This document shows, in pieces, positions 1-12,392 of a stretch of 64,000 bases of DNA (its first letter is position 1; each line of letters opens with the position of its first letter). The notes below the pieces were generated by a model. That model was not told the origin of the DNA. It made no database searches and saw only the letters and a list, made by a program, of their open reading frames with translations. The position numbers and the translations under genes are program-made. Source of the DNA: Helicoverpa zea (Eukaryota > Arthropoda > Insecta > Lepidoptera > Noctuidae); contig NC_061472.1 of the NCBI RefSeq assembly GCF_022581195.2, positions 4,960,001 through 5,024,000 on the forward strand, read 5' to 3'.

Positions 1-2404
1 TGGATGTGTATCTCGTCATGTTCGCACACATAGACGCAGAAGATTGTTACATTATAACAAATTCTGATTCAGATCTACATAATATGTGGAACTTCCCGAA
101 GAAAAGAATGCAAGAACTAAGGTTTAACGAAATACTATTTTTTGAGGTATTTTGGAAGTTTAAAATCTTGACAGTTCTATTAAAATTACTTAAGAATATC
201 TGGCAGCCCTAACCATAATAAAGACAAATGCACCGTGCCTAAAGAAATGAAGTCGCTAACGTGGGGACAATAAATTTCAATTAATCGATAACATTATTCA
301 CAATGCTTAATTTATAAACATCGTTATAAAGCGATAAATCGAATCGATTTAACATCGGATAGACATGTGTTGACGAGAGAGCGATTACATCGCTACAATA
401 CAGAATTGCATTTCTTATTGGGTTCGCTCCGGGCAGCCGTTAATAACTGTTGCAACAGAGCGTGCGCGGGCGCATCCGAGAGTCGCTCGTAAAGTTACGA
501 AACGCGACGTAAACAGAAATAAACGGAGCACAAAGGGCCGGGACTGAAATAGGCTCGTGCACTTCCTAGTGGCTCCGGGAACGAGACGCCCTAAAATTAA
601 ACGTCAAACGCATGGATTTGCGATCGTCGCGCCCGCATCTATGGCGACACGAAATGATGCAACCCTTTTAGCGCTATCTTGTTAGCTGCGATTGGTCGGC
701 TTTAAATCTATACTGGATTGATATAATTATATTTACCATTAACTTTAAACCACCGCAATAAAAATCAAACGAATATTTCAAAATCATTCATATCTTTATA
801 CTCAAGCTAAAAGCTCATATATTTGATTGTTTTAATGAATTAATTTAGTCCAATAACCGTAAATACACTTTCGCAATCGAAATGGCATAATTATTCAATT
901 ATTTCTCAACACTGCAATATCGCATCTGTTGTCTGTCTATAAATAAGTAGATGCTTGTTTAAAAACGTTCTCTTAAAAATGTAAGATGATTTATTCCTAT
1001 AAGCAGCTGTAGGGTAACCATTAATCCCGTTTTAAAATGAGACGATCCGGGAAACGCCCAGTCACAAAATGTGGAATAGACATAAATAACCAACGATTAG
1101 TCAAAACTGCGTTTACGTTATGCACATTACGTCTTAGCTTTGTGGGTTAATGTGTAATCCACTAATGGTCTTAACTTTGAACTCATGTAATCGAGCGAAA
1201 CGTCGTAAAAAGGGACGTTACAGTCTGAATGTATTTATGTGTTCCCGGTACTGAACACTGACATAATATCACCGTCTATAACTTTAAAATAATTTAATTA
1301 ACTGGACTGTACCGCGTAAGATAGTACATACATATACCACCCATATTTAGCATTACTCGACGAATTTACGACCGATACCTCTAATCACGGCCTACCAGAC
1401 TCATAAAACTGTATCAAACGAACCAATAAAGTGTGGTCACCGTACCATGCGTACACGCAACATTTCAATGCACATTTGTTCCGATACGTGCATACGATTG
1501 CTATTAATCAACGCTCCGTGAAACCGCATAGATACGCGCTCACTTGACCGAGATGAACGTTCAAAAGAAAATCATTTGAATCAAGATGCAGCATCGTTTC
1601 ATCTCATCCGACTCCGATAAAAACATAAAAGTTAAATTTACATTGCTAATTGGACCATACTTCTTGCATATTGCATGAAATAGTTTATTCGATTGGTCTA
1701 TCTATGCAAATGTATGAAATTTATTTTTATTTCATACGGCGTTTTGCATATTCCATGAGGTGAGAGAAAATTGCAGATAGAGCGTGTAAATCGCTAAACG
1801 AATCGATGTTAATTAAATAGTCGATCGTCTGTCCAAACAGAAATAAAAATTGCGACTCACAAAATGGTTCAACACTCGGTATTTTGTTTGTTCAGGATCC
1901 AATCAATTAGATAAACATCAACAACAACACTCCACTGAAAAAATAGCAACGCATTTACATTCGTCATTTTCATGTCGTCTAAAAACTACTAGAAAAAACA
2001 TTCGTCTTATAAAGCTACCAGATTATTTTCTCCGAATATCTTTAGAGACAAGATGACCTGGTGAGATAAGGGTTCGTATTTTACAACAATTTAAGTTGTC
2101 ATGTCTGAAACGCTCGCAAGAAGCAGTAAATATCGCGTATTACAGTCAATGAATACCTATTGTTGGCTTGGCATCTACAATGAACAATCCTGTGGGGATT
2201 CCGATATGATCAGATCATCTGATTGACTGACTTGTTATCGTACTACATACAATTTTACCTCTGTTCCTATCAGCTATCTATTGTCATGATTCATGACCTA
2301 CTAGTTTTCATTGAGGGTAAAAAATACCACAACATCAGTTTACTTTCAAAACTACTGAACTATTTGATCTAGAATCTAATGTAATTGGAAAATTAATATA
2401 ATTG
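1..2404. other. Non-coding DNA, no gene seen
   Basis: No open frame longer than about 70 codons with protein-like composition and no recognisable exon on either strand. The stretch is AT-rich except for 410-700, which is GC-richer and contains the near-palindrome TGCGCGGGCGCA at 463-474. That segment could be a promoter or regulatory element, but no TATA box, initiator or coding exon beside it supports this. It may be intergenic or part of a large intron of a gene outside the window. Confidence 0.5.
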
Positions 2405-2512
2405 GTCTAGAACCTGAAAAGGACATGGGCCACTTTTATCCGAAAGGGGGAAGTATAGTTCCCTTGGACTCCTTCTCCCAAAGAGAACAGCTAGTATAAA
2501 ATATTAACCAAT
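2405..2512 (+). mobile_element. Helitron-like 3' fragment (relic)
   Basis: The segment reads as a decayed copy of the common short lepidopteran Helitron-like repeat: a block with 'gggccacttttatccg' followed by a remnant of the usual 'agttcccacgggacgcgggtgaaaccg' type region and the end 'gaacagctag' followed by T. Helitrons end in CTRR and insert between A and T. The 5' end is missing or unrecognisable. Family identity is from memory of the repeat pattern, not from a database search. Confidence 0.5.
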
Positions 2513-3527
2513 CAGTAACAAATCCCGGATTCAATACTTCACCAGGCTATCCGAAGCAGCTTAACGAAACCCCAATTCGTTCTCATAAGACCCATACAAT
2601 AATTTACAGCTTGAAAATAATTCTGAATACTATGAGTTAAATCACGATATGATTTGCGGTACATGATCTTATAAATCGTTGCGTCTCTGTCTATCGCAGG
2701 TGGTGTGAGAGGGAGGGTGATGTAATAAATCTATTGGGTTCGTTACGCAAGGACATTAGCTTGTGGCTACCCCCCGAGCGGCTTGAAGATACATAGATTA
2801 TTATGATTTGTGACCGGTAGCCATTCGCATTTAATACGCTTACCGGCCATCTTCTATTTTATACAGTTGCATCGGACAACGCGTTCATAAATAATCATAT
2901 TTAAATACTAAAGTTTTGGCGCCAACCTAATGATCTGTGACGTTATTCATGGTTATTGGATGGCTTTTAGTCTGCCCTGCGCCAGCGCATAGGCATTCGC
3001 TATTTATTACTTGCTAAGCTGTGTACTTCCGATAGAAACTCGCATATTTAAATAAAACTAACTAGAATATTTTTGCGCTTAACTTAGATTAATAATCTTA
3101 ATGTGAATCATAATCACAATATTCGTAATAAAAAATAATTGCTCTAAATATCATGTACAAGTCACAAGGTTTATCTAAAGCGAAAGTAATTTTACAGTTG
3201 AATTGAGTCATAAAAATATTTAATTTTCCGCTTTTGAATAATGGTTGCGGAAACATTAGTTATATTAATTAGAAAGTGATTTTCTCTATTTATAATCTAG
3301 AATTACCAAGATAATAGTAATCTGGATCAATTTAACGTTGATCTTAATCTAAATTATTGAAAGTGTATCAATTATAAATGCAATTGCATTTACGTGTATC
3401 TGAAGCAAGAAGTTGTCTACATACATACAGGTATACCTCGGAACATGAAAAATCTTGTGGGAACTACTCCGTACACCCTTATAAAAAATTGCTAAACAGC
3501 CTTCCCCAATAAATGAGTATATAGGTG

Positions 3528-3681
3528 TTTTTTTTAATGGGAAATCATCAAATGATCCCTCCCGGGCGCAGCGTGAGGGAGGCAGACTCTTACTGACTAC
3601 AAAAAATCATGTTCCTTTTGAAGCCCTTTATATAATACATCTTACTTTATGCTTTCGAACAATCCCGCAGTCCCGGGCTAG
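3528..3681 (-). mobile_element. Short poly(A) retroposon, minus strand, with target duplication
   Basis: The left side is a run of T (poly(A) on the minus strand). The body resembles the element at 35,021-35,216 (shared 'cagactcttactgact' and 'cgaacaa-cccgcag-cccgg' blocks). It is flanked by 11-bp direct repeats, gtatataggtg at 3,517-3,527 and gtatctaggtg at 3,682-3,692 (one mismatch), which fit a target-site duplication. It may be a SINE or the 3' end of a LINE; no ORF is left. Confidence 0.6.
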
Positions 3682-3944
3682 GTATCTAGGTGCCTAACAC
3701 TGAAATTCCTTACTAACCGCAATTTCCAATAGAACTCCATCAAGTGTACCCTGTACACGCACTACAACTGATCAACCGTATTTAGTGGAGCGTATCAAAG
3801 CCTATTCTTCAACGATATAACGCGATAACTCACGATTTCGACAGACTCAACATTCCTCCGTGAGTCTGCACTACCCCTGATTGATTAGCAAACTGCTACC
3901 TGACAGTTAAAAGAACTTAAACGCCAGTACACACGCGAACTGGC

Positions 3945-3989
3945 TATTGCGGCATTTTATTGATGCTTAATCAATAAAATGCCGTAATA
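3945..3989. repeat. Short perfect-looking hairpin
   Basis: The arms 3,945-3,963 and 3,971-3,989 pair over 19 bp with one G-T type mismatch and a 7-base loop; a further gaac/gttc pairing lies just outside. It may be a tiny MITE remnant or a structured RNA. The stem is shorter than a usual insect pre-miRNA arm pair, so no microRNA call is made. Confidence 0.5.
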
Positions 3990-4689
3990 TGTTCAACATG
4001 TGTCTTTGTTTTTATAGAAAGTGGCTTTTGTTTGGAAACATAAGCTTTGTGACGTCATTTGTAATTAATAAGAACCTTTGAGTGTGTTGCATTATTTAAC
4101 TGTAACGATAACCAAAGTATAACCAGTCGTATGCGTGATGCCCTTTGTTCAAAAAGGCGATTTGACCACTTCAACTGGATGATCGATTATCGTTATAGCT
4201 AAATGATGCAACTCGCCATAAACCTACTAAAGAGCTAGTGATTGTAATAAAGGAAGAAACATCTTCAGGAAGGAAACATAAAAAGGGAATCATCTAAACT
4301 TCAGAATAATCATAAACCAAATTGATCTTACTGTTACTTAAACCAGGAACAGTACTTAAATTAATTTAAATACACGCCCACAAAATTATCTGACCACTTA
4401 CCGCATGAAAAACTGACAGTGAACAGGCATATAAAACTATTTACAGGTCCTACAGTGCCGCTAGGAGGAAATTAAATCTCATAAAACATCACGAAAGTCT
4501 ATTAGATGTTTTATCTCAGAATTGCATCTTTAAAGCATTACTGTGAGTTTTACTTAGACCATTTAAACAACTGGAAAGGTTATGAGCATAAATCTTTATG
4601 CGAAAAGGCTATGCTAATGCTAAGACTCTGAAACTACCAAACCAATTTGTAAAAATATTTTTACTGATTTGGGAAATCTTTTTTTTTTT

Positions 4690-4774
4690 ATAACATAATC
4701 TATATGTTATCCGGGTACGAGCAGAAGTTCCTCCAGGACTTGAGTTGAGAGAGAGAAACCACGGGAAACGGCTA
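4690..4774 (+). mobile_element. Helitron-like 3' fragment (relic)
   Basis: The order of blocks is 'ttatccgggtacgagcag', 'aagttcct', 'gaaaccacgggaaac' and a terminal 'ggctag' followed by T. This matches the usual 3' portion of short lepidopteran Helitron-like repeats. Only about 85 bp is recognisable. Confidence 0.5.
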
Positions 4775-4775
4775 G

Positions 4776-6429
4776 TATCAAAAACAGGCGCAAATATGAA
4801 CAGCGCTCAGTCATACCTTTTGCAGGGAGAAAAGCACGATATGGCGTGTCCAGTAAAGTCAAAAGCTCTAAGAAGTCGTAGGTACTTTTAAGTAGTTAAG
4901 TTAAACGCGACCACACAAGATGAAGTATTAAACGTCTGCTTAACTTTTCCCTTCCATCAAAGAACTGCTTATTGGCAAGAAACAGCGTTGAAAAGTTTCT
5001 TTGAGGAAACGCGCGTTAATTTAGATATGCTCTTTAAGTTTTCCCTTTCTTAGGTTTGTATGTTTTGTTTTATAGACAATGATGTTCTATTGTGCTACTG
5101 TTCAGTGTTCCGGAGTAATGAATACAAGGAGAACTAAATTGCAAGATGCATACATATTCTGTCTGTAAAAGTTGTTGGAACATTTTAAATTACGACAACG
5201 ATCTGTCCCTTACCAAAACTACTTGGAGACAACCAAAGCATAACCAAAATTAAAAGCTTGCAAGACGAATTAAGTTATTTAAGCATATAATACTTACAGT
5301 TATAATATATACCTATCAAATATCAATTAGGATTTGCTAACTATCCCGCGGTAATCAGGGATGTCGGGGTCATTGACCGTGGTGCGCGGGCGCATAATAT
5401 TGTTCCGCAACTGCACCCGCTGCAACACACTGAAGCGCACGTGTATGTTACCATTAACAGAGCGTAATTACCAGACCATTATGTCTATAGGTACCTACAT
5501 AAGAAAATAAGCGTTTAATTTACTGTTTCAATTATTAAGGCTACGAGTTTTGCCAATATTTTTATAAATTAACAATCACTGTGCTAAATACTATAAGATT
5601 TTACCAATTTAGAATTGGATGAGTTACCAATGGAAAAAAGATAGAAAGATTGCCACTCAAATCTTTCTATTTTGTTTTAATTTATCGTAAAGTGTTTTCC
5701 TAATGTATTTTCATGTATGAAACCGATCCTTATTCACTTCTATCCACTTATTATGCCCACTAATTCGGCTATTACCAACACAAAGTAGTCCATTGAGCTT
5801 ACAACACGGAAGATACCGCTCCTAATACCCCGCATGTAAATGTACTATAAGCCCTCACCTCCATGTAATGGCTCCTATTAGCCAGTTTACCTTGTAGAAA
5901 TATCCCGTGTACCTACATCAGAGAGGGGCGAAAACCGTTGTAAGCTGAAAAGCCTTGTTAGTTTTGTAGTAAAAAGGATAGATGGCCAATTTGGACAATA
6001 ACCGTTAATGTACGAGAGTACATGGGAGGTAAATAAACAATTTCTGAAGATACCTATTTTGTTAGTAATACTAGGTACTTAAAGGTCCAGAGTGGTGAAA
6101 CCAATTTGTTTGAAAAGCAGTAAGAGGTAGCTTAGAGCCAAGAGTATACGATAGTTTATTACTAGTAGACGTCAGTAAAACCGCGGACGGAAACTATTAC
6201 CCCATATACCTACCCTCACGTATGCTTAATGTGTTATTGGTATATTAAATGGTTTCAGTTGAAATCCGTGAAATGTTTAGGCATTAAGTATGCAAGCCTA
6301 CAGTTAATCATTTATATAGAAGTAGTCGCGAAGTGAAGGTGAGGTAAAATCTATACATATAATAAAATGATAGGAAAGTCAAAACTGTACATTGAATATT
6401 TTTTTTAAAGAATACTTGGGGGGTGATCC
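4776..6429. other. Non-coding DNA, no gene seen
   Basis: AT-rich sequence without protein-like open frames. A small GC-rich island at about 5,340-5,440 contains TGCGCGGGCGCA at 5,383-5,394, the same 12-mer as at 463-474. A short hairpin with arms of about 10 bp (atagaaagat / atctttctat) lies near 5,640-5,670. Nothing else stands out. Confidence 0.5.
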
Positions 6430-6689
6430 ATAATCGATTCTGAACCCAAATATGTAGTTTTTAGAATTTTTGTCTGTATGTCTGTTTATCTGTTTGTCTG
6501 TATGTTTGTCCCGGATAAACTCAAAAAGTACAGCATGGATTTAAATCAAATTTTGCATGACTATTACCTGGGGGCCGGTTCAACACATAGGCTATATATT
6601 ATCACGCTACGGGGGATGAGCAATGAACGAAATTGGAAAATTGGAAATTCTATATTGCCCACGCAGACGAAGTCGCGGGCAACAGCTAG
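6430..6689 (+). mobile_element. Helitron-like non-autonomous element
   Basis: Typical features of a lepidopteran short Helitron-like repeat are visible: the tandem 'tctgtatgtctgttt' tract near 6,470-6,510, the 'cccggataaactcaaaaa' block, a GC hairpin 'cgcagacgaagtcgcg' near 6,662-6,677 and the terminus 'caacagctag' (CTAG at 6,686-6,689) followed by T. The 5' boundary is approximate. The 89-codon open frame inside is not protein-like and is taken as chance. Confidence 0.6.
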
Positions 6690-7015
6690 TGTTATTATAA
6701 TTTATGAAATAGTACATTTCCGAAGGACTCAGGAAAGTTTTCTCTAGTCGGTAAGTAAATGCCACGAAACTATAGGTATTCTACAGCAAATAAGCTCATT
6801 ACAACATCCCTCAGGGGTTTGGCAGAAAATAGGAGTAAATGTCAGCTTAATAATATGTAATTAAGTTCAAGTTAGCCGTAAGAAATTGTTTTAAAAGTTT
6901 TTCTAGGACCATCAACTGACTGGCGGAACGTAAACATAAAATGAGAGCTGAAACACAATATCTAAATTCTTAACAACAATCAAATACACAAACATCACGT
7001 GAGTATGTATTATGG

Positions 7016-7325
7016 TAACTGCCTCGTTGGTCTAGCTGTCGCAAGTGCAGCTGCTGAGCACGAGGTCTCGGGTTCGATTCCCGAGTCGGGCCGAAATCGC
7101 TTTGTGGGTTTTAGAAGACTTTCACAAAGCAGCCCGAAGCCTGGAAGCTGGTGATTGATACATGGTGTCGGATTACCGTCCCATCGGGCTATGAGAGTTA
7201 AGGAATAGTGAGTGCACCTGTGTCTGCGTAAATGCTCGTGCACTAAGATATGTCCTGCGTAGTAGGCTAATCTTCTTACATGAGAACAGCCGCCGTAGCC
7301 GATAATCGGCTAGCAGGACATCATC
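7016..7325 (+). mobile_element. tRNA-derived SINE, full length, with 11-bp target duplication
   Basis: A tRNA-like head holds an A-box-like region near 7,024-7,036 and a B box GGTTCGATTCC at 7,071-7,081. A tRNA-unrelated body follows, with the lepidopteran SINE block 'gccgtagccgataatcgg', ending in a short ATC-repeat tail. The unit is bracketed by perfect 11-bp direct repeats, atgtattatgg at 7,005-7,015 and 7,326-7,336. The internal boxes would drive RNA polymerase III transcription. It needs LINE machinery in trans. Minus-strand open frames here are shadows. Confidence 0.85.
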
Positions 7326-7336
7326 ATGTATTATGG

Positions 7337-8045
7337 CCATTAACTTAACACACATACCTTGAAAACAGCAATATTTCATCAATACGCCAACAAGAAAATC
7401 CCAAAGTTAATCGGGCAAAAATCAAAAGGCCCGTTGTAACCTGCATGCCAGCGCTATTTCGTAACTTATAGACCAATTACACACGCACGGCATACATTTT
7501 TATTTGAACATTTCCTGTTTTACTTTTAGCCCTGCAATTTGTACACGCGTCATTATCGAATGACAACTGTTCATTATGCGAAGCACGCCAAAGGGCCACG
7601 GGCCCTGTTTGATTTTGTCTATGTCATGAATACTGGCCACTATAATTTGTGTCACGAGAGGTATTACACCTATTTAGTTGAATGGGATTGTAATTAGTAT
7701 ATAATTGAATGGCCCGTGACTATTATGTTTGTCACTTGTGAATCGTTTATGAGTTTTTTAATTGTAATAGGAAATTGTTGCGAGCAAGTGGGGACGTATC
7801 TAGATAGGATCACAAACTATGGAGTTAATGACACACGATGTTAGATAATAAACAACTGTTAGTATTTAACGCTAATCGTTAACGACACGACGACGACGAT
7901 ATTTATAGCTAACCTTTTTTGTGCTTATAGAACTTTATCATTAAAATATTCAATCATGCATAGCGGTAGACCTAAAAACAATTTTCTAGCACACTACAAA
8001 ACAAAACGAAATTAAAATCAGATTTTTCCCCATCTCTCCAACTAT
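7337..8045. other. Non-coding DNA, no gene seen
   Basis: No open frame of protein-like composition. Short direct GAC repeats occur at about 7,885-7,900. I see no repeat boundaries or structural elements. Confidence 0.5.
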
Positions 8046-8272
8046 AAGTTCGGCCATTCAGAGAATGCGTTCCTGACACGTCGCGATTGAACTGACGACG
8101 TAACTTTGCAATGGCGTTGCAGTTACGATAAAAATATTTTTGCTGGTTGTTTACCGTTTTAACAATTGAGGAGCATTAAAACAACATTATTATATCAATA
8201 ATCAATGAATGTAGTTACGTCGTCAGTTCAATCGCGACGTGTCAGGAACGCATTCTCTGAATGGCCGAACTA
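8046..8272 (+). mobile_element. 227-bp TA-type MITE, copy 1
   Basis: Terminal inverted repeats of about 60 bp start AGTTCGGCCATTCAGAG and bracket a short AT-rich core containing 'ttgcaatggcgttgcag'. Two further copies lie at 18,841-19,067 and 22,081-22,307. The flanks fit a TA target duplication, with one terminal base changed at the left end in this copy. There is no coding capacity, so it must be mobilised by a transposase elsewhere. TA targets suggest the Tc1/mariner group, but this is inference. Confidence 0.85.
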
Positions 8273-9319
8273 TAACAGCAAGAACTTTCGAGCGCGTTAC
8301 GAATGATTAAATTATGACGAATCAAGATTAAGATAAGACAACAAAGAAAGTAATTCATTGCCGTTGATTGCCAGTGGCAACATACAACTGTCGCAAATTG
8401 AATTGACCGCAAGACGGGTCAAGAGACCATTGTCTGTCCAATTGCTGATCATAACTCATGAATGGTTTAATTTAGACATGTCTTATGATTGGCCATTACG
8501 TTTTCGAAAATAATGAACGACGTAACAGGAGATATAATCCTGCATTAAAAAAAAAACGCTGTCTGCTTTCGGAACGAAATCTCTTAAACACAGTGGCACT
8601 TTAGTAGCAAAAACGTAGATCCTAGAAGCTACAGGGTGGTCCGAACCCGCGGCATACAAATATATAATACTAGAAATCCATTACTTGACATGCGAATTGA
8701 TATGTAAAATTAAGTACATATATAAATTCCCTTACCGTCTTACTTAGTATGCCCTCGGTTATTATATTTGGTCGTTCCCGATACTATTCGCGGTAAGTAA
8801 CTGCACATCACCGTTAAATCCATGGAGTCTTGCATTGGCATTCATCGTGGGCCATTAGGTCGAATTGTTTATGGTCGAGTTTCATAAGAAGGTTTAGGTA
8901 CTGACCTCTTTATAGTGTCGCTATTAGAGAAAGTATTGCGTAATAAAAGGCCCAAAACAGTTGCCTACATACTTATTCGCACGGAATTTCCGTTCAAGCA
9001 AGAATGGAATTTGGACTTCAGCGTATTTTACCTGACTGCTACCTGTAGGGTTATGATTTCTATGACATAATACAAAATAATAAAGCTCCTATAGTTAAAG
9101 ATATAAATAAAATTAGGAACTAAATCGATGGGGGTGCTCTTGTATCAAGTAATCTCACGGGAAAAGCGCGCGCTCGTCGTAAATACATCAGCGTCATGCA
9201 CTCCCCTCATAACTTAGTGCTCCTGCGTAGACAGGGCTGACCGATTGAGAATCCTTCAAAAATAGATAGTAATTTCAATAACAATACATTCTTCATAACC
9301 AGACTTTTGAAAAAAAACT
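8273..9319. other. Non-coding DNA, no gene seen
   Basis: No supported exon, RNA gene or repeat boundary in this AT-rich stretch. Confidence 0.5.
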
Positions 9320-9332
9320 CTTATCAAGAGCA

Positions 9333-9655
9333 TATTGATTTCTGACACTTACGCGAATATTAGACATTTAAATAAAACTACTTTTACGGATTTTATCGCG
9401 TTATATTAATATTATTATATAAAAATCCAAGCCTACAACTGCTCGACCTAAGGATACAGTGAGCTCGTTTTGCGTGAATCGGACTGTCAATAATAATCAA
9501 CAAAATGTAGGGTAGCTGTTTGTAACTAATATATCAAGACGACCAACACCTTAGTCTGCCCGTGACCATGGATGCTGTAAAGGATCCGAAACGTCGGGAT
9601 TAAATAATATTAATATAACGCGATAAAATCCGTAAAAGTAGTTTTATTTAAATGT
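9333..9655. mobile_element. Inverted-repeat element with 13-bp flanking direct repeats
   Basis: Near-perfect inverted arms of about 55 bp (roughly 9,362-9,417 and 9,602-9,657; key block 'tttacggattttatcgcg') flank a 185-bp centre containing 'ccgtgaccatggatgctg'. The direct repeat cttatcaagagca occurs at 9,320-9,332 and 9,656-9,668, as expected of a target-site duplication. The block pattern is one I recall from many lepidopteran loci, but I cannot assign a family. There is no coding capacity. Confidence 0.65.
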
Positions 9656-9668
9656 CTTATCAAGAGCA

Positions 9669-10883
9669 CATAAAAACTTCACTATGTACTTACCCGCGTA
9701 GCGATTTCGATTTCCACGTTTTACTAACATCTTCTTCAAAAGGAATTTTAAGCCTGATCATAGTAGCAGTCAAGAGAAAGCGGCTCATATAATTAAGTAA
9801 TACTGGTAGTAGACAAACAAATAACAAAGGTCAACAATGCCCAATCGATGAAGATAAAACTCATCAATAAGAATCAGAGCTAAGTAGTAACAAACCTCAT
9901 AAAATTGATATAATTTTTCCTTAGTTTCAAGACACGCATAAAGCTTTACGTGTACAATAATTTGTCTAACCCTAGAAACTAATTTATTATCTAAAGTGCA
10001 ATTAGTTTCATTCATCATAAACTTACGAGGCATCCTCGGCAGCGGCCGATTCTGCGCAAGCGCAGCTAATAAATTACGAATTGATATCTACATGTAACGG
10101 CGATGTCATTAGACAGTTTAACTGTTCGTTTCTTACTAAGTTATACTTAGTTTGAAAGTAATTAGATATGTTGGGAGGATGGGCCTTGGTTGCGATAACC
10201 GTTACAAGTTATTACTGAATGGTCAGTTCAGTATGCGGATTAATTTGTGTAATTGTTGCTATTTCAATGTTTATGTGGGCTTGTCTACCTTTATGACTGT
10301 AACATAGATTACTAAAGTCTAGATACATAGATGACGAGAACTCAAACTCAAAATATGCCTTTGTTTCAATGATACAAATAATATAGGAAATCTTTTTTTG
10401 CATTATTAATTTCCGTTAGTTTTATGTATCATTTCCTTACATTCTAGTTTTCCTCCCTGATGGAATTTCTTAATTTTCAAAATTATGAACAAATCGGATG
10501 ACAAATTGTAAGTAGGTATACATTTACCAACCAATTAAAAAAATATGATTCAATAATACATACTTTTTACTTTAAAGCCATTGAAGCTGAAAATAACCAG
10601 ATTACAAACTTGTGTACCTGTTCACAGTCTCATCGGCAGTAATAAGGTTTGCAATTAGAAACGGCTGTATATCTGTCCTTTGTACACAACTACTTAGTTT
10701 GGTCTTAATTACACTCGTCTACTGCTAACAGCGTACACTTGCGTTATTGCGTTTAATCGACTAAAATTTTTAAGGTAAGTAACTTCAGTTACAAAACTGC
10801 ACAACTTAGGTATTCCTAAGCTGAATACCTAAGAGTTGACAGGTTCTCTAATCTTTAAAAATCTTTAAATAAGAAGTAGGTAG
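9669..10883. other. Non-coding DNA, no gene seen
   Basis: AT-rich. Two minus-strand open frames of 60-80 codons (9,785-10,033 and 10,212-10,403) have no recognisable domain and AT-driven composition, so I do not call them genes. Confidence 0.45.
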
Positions 10884-12392
10884 GTACAGTCAGCACCAAA
10901 AGTCGATGAACAGAATCAACATGACAAAACACCTGTTCACAATAAAATGCCATAAGTTATAGTCGCAACTAGGAAACAAAATAGACTGTACACCAGAAAC
11001 TTACAAAAGTCGTTAAACACGAGTATTTCAAAAGTATCTGTGCACTAGTATTCCTAAAGTCGCTGTACACCATCAATCCAAATGTCGCTGAACATCATTG
11101 TATCAAAAGTCACTAAACAGCAGTAAATAAAAAATTAGGTTAACAAAGTATATTTTTAATGTTGCCGTGTGTTAATGTACTTTTGACGCTTATGTTGTTC
11201 AGCTACTTTTGGGACAGTACTTGCATGACCTTAATAATGTATGTTAACACGTAAGTATCTATTTCAATAATTTTAATAATTATTTTGGAAATACACTCTT
11301 TTGCAAAAAAAGCGGGCACCTGTGCGAAATCTTAGTTTTAAGGACTTTACGTGTATTTCAAAGGGTTTTAATGATTGTAGTATGTTTCTAGCATCAAAAG
11401 GGTTAGCCAATCATGCGTTTTAAAAATGTTAAAGTCCGAAAGGAGACGAGTTGCGATCGGCACTGCTTACTTTAAATTGGTTTTGTCGCAGCCCAATGTA
11501 CTGATACTCCTCTAAATAGTATTTAATTATGAAAAAGCGATATTTTAAAACACGTGGGTGCAATATTTAAACAGTAGAACGCTTTGCACTAAAATACCGA
11601 AACTCTTAACATTGCCATCAATCATCAGTATAGCCCATTTAGAGCAGGTGAAAATTTTATCAAATACGCATAGTTTTTCAAAAATGTTTTGATCTAACAA
11701 AAAGGTACATTAATTAAGACTGCATTATCATTTTCTGAAAATCACTTCAAAAATTTTTCAAAACACTCACGAACTTTCTGCCAGCAATTAGTCCAAAACA
11801 AGGTTTAACCAATTTCTTAGCAATTGTACAAAATTCAAATTTAGAATACACTCTCACGCATGATTGGCTAACCCTTTTGATGCTAGAAACATACTACAAT
11901 CATTAAAACCCTTTGAAATACACGTAAAGTCCTTAAAACTAAGATTTCGCAACTAGGTGCCCGCTTTTTTTGCAAAAGAGTGTATTTCCAAAATAATTAT
12001 TAAAATTATTGAAATAGATACTAACGTGTTAACATACATTATTAAGGTCATGCAAATACTGTCCCAAAAGTAGCTGAACAACATAAGCGTCAAAAGTACA
12101 TTAACACACGGCAACATTAAAAATATACTTTGTTAACCTAATTTTTTATTTACTGCTGTTTAGTGACTTTTGATACAATGATGTTCAGCGACATTTGGAT
12201 TGATGGTGTACAGCGACTTTAGGAATACTAGTGCACAGATACTTTTGAAATACTCGTGTTTAACGACTTTTGTAAGTTTCTGGTGTACAGTCTATTTTGT
12301 TTCCTAGTTGCGACTATAACTTATGGCATTTTATTGTGAACAGGTGTTTTGTCATGTTGATTCTGTTCATCGACTTTTGGTGCTGACTGTAC
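10884..12392. mobile_element. 1.5-kb fold-back element with 25-bp sub-repeats
   Basis: Two arms, 10,884-11,419 and 11,856-12,392, are about 99% reverse complements over about 536 bp around a 436-bp AT-rich spacer. The ends are GTACAGTCAGCACC and its complement. In each arm a degenerate unit with core CAAAAGTCGCTGTACAC recurs at an exact 25-bp period; core ends fall at 11,010, 11,035, 11,060, 11,085 and 11,110 in the left arm. Further inward, two units run in the opposite sense. There is no ORF and no clear target duplication. It may be a Foldback-type or long-TIR non-autonomous DNA transposon. Confidence 0.8.

Noticed and set aside
7016..7095. Possible tRNA gene
   Set aside because: The A and B box pattern is present, but the cloverleaf is poor and the unit continues into a SINE body with an ATC tail and target duplications.
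10884..12392. CRISPR-like array because of regular 25-bp spacing
   Set aside because: The units are contiguous and degenerate, without unique spacers, lie in the arms of a palindrome and are in an animal genome.
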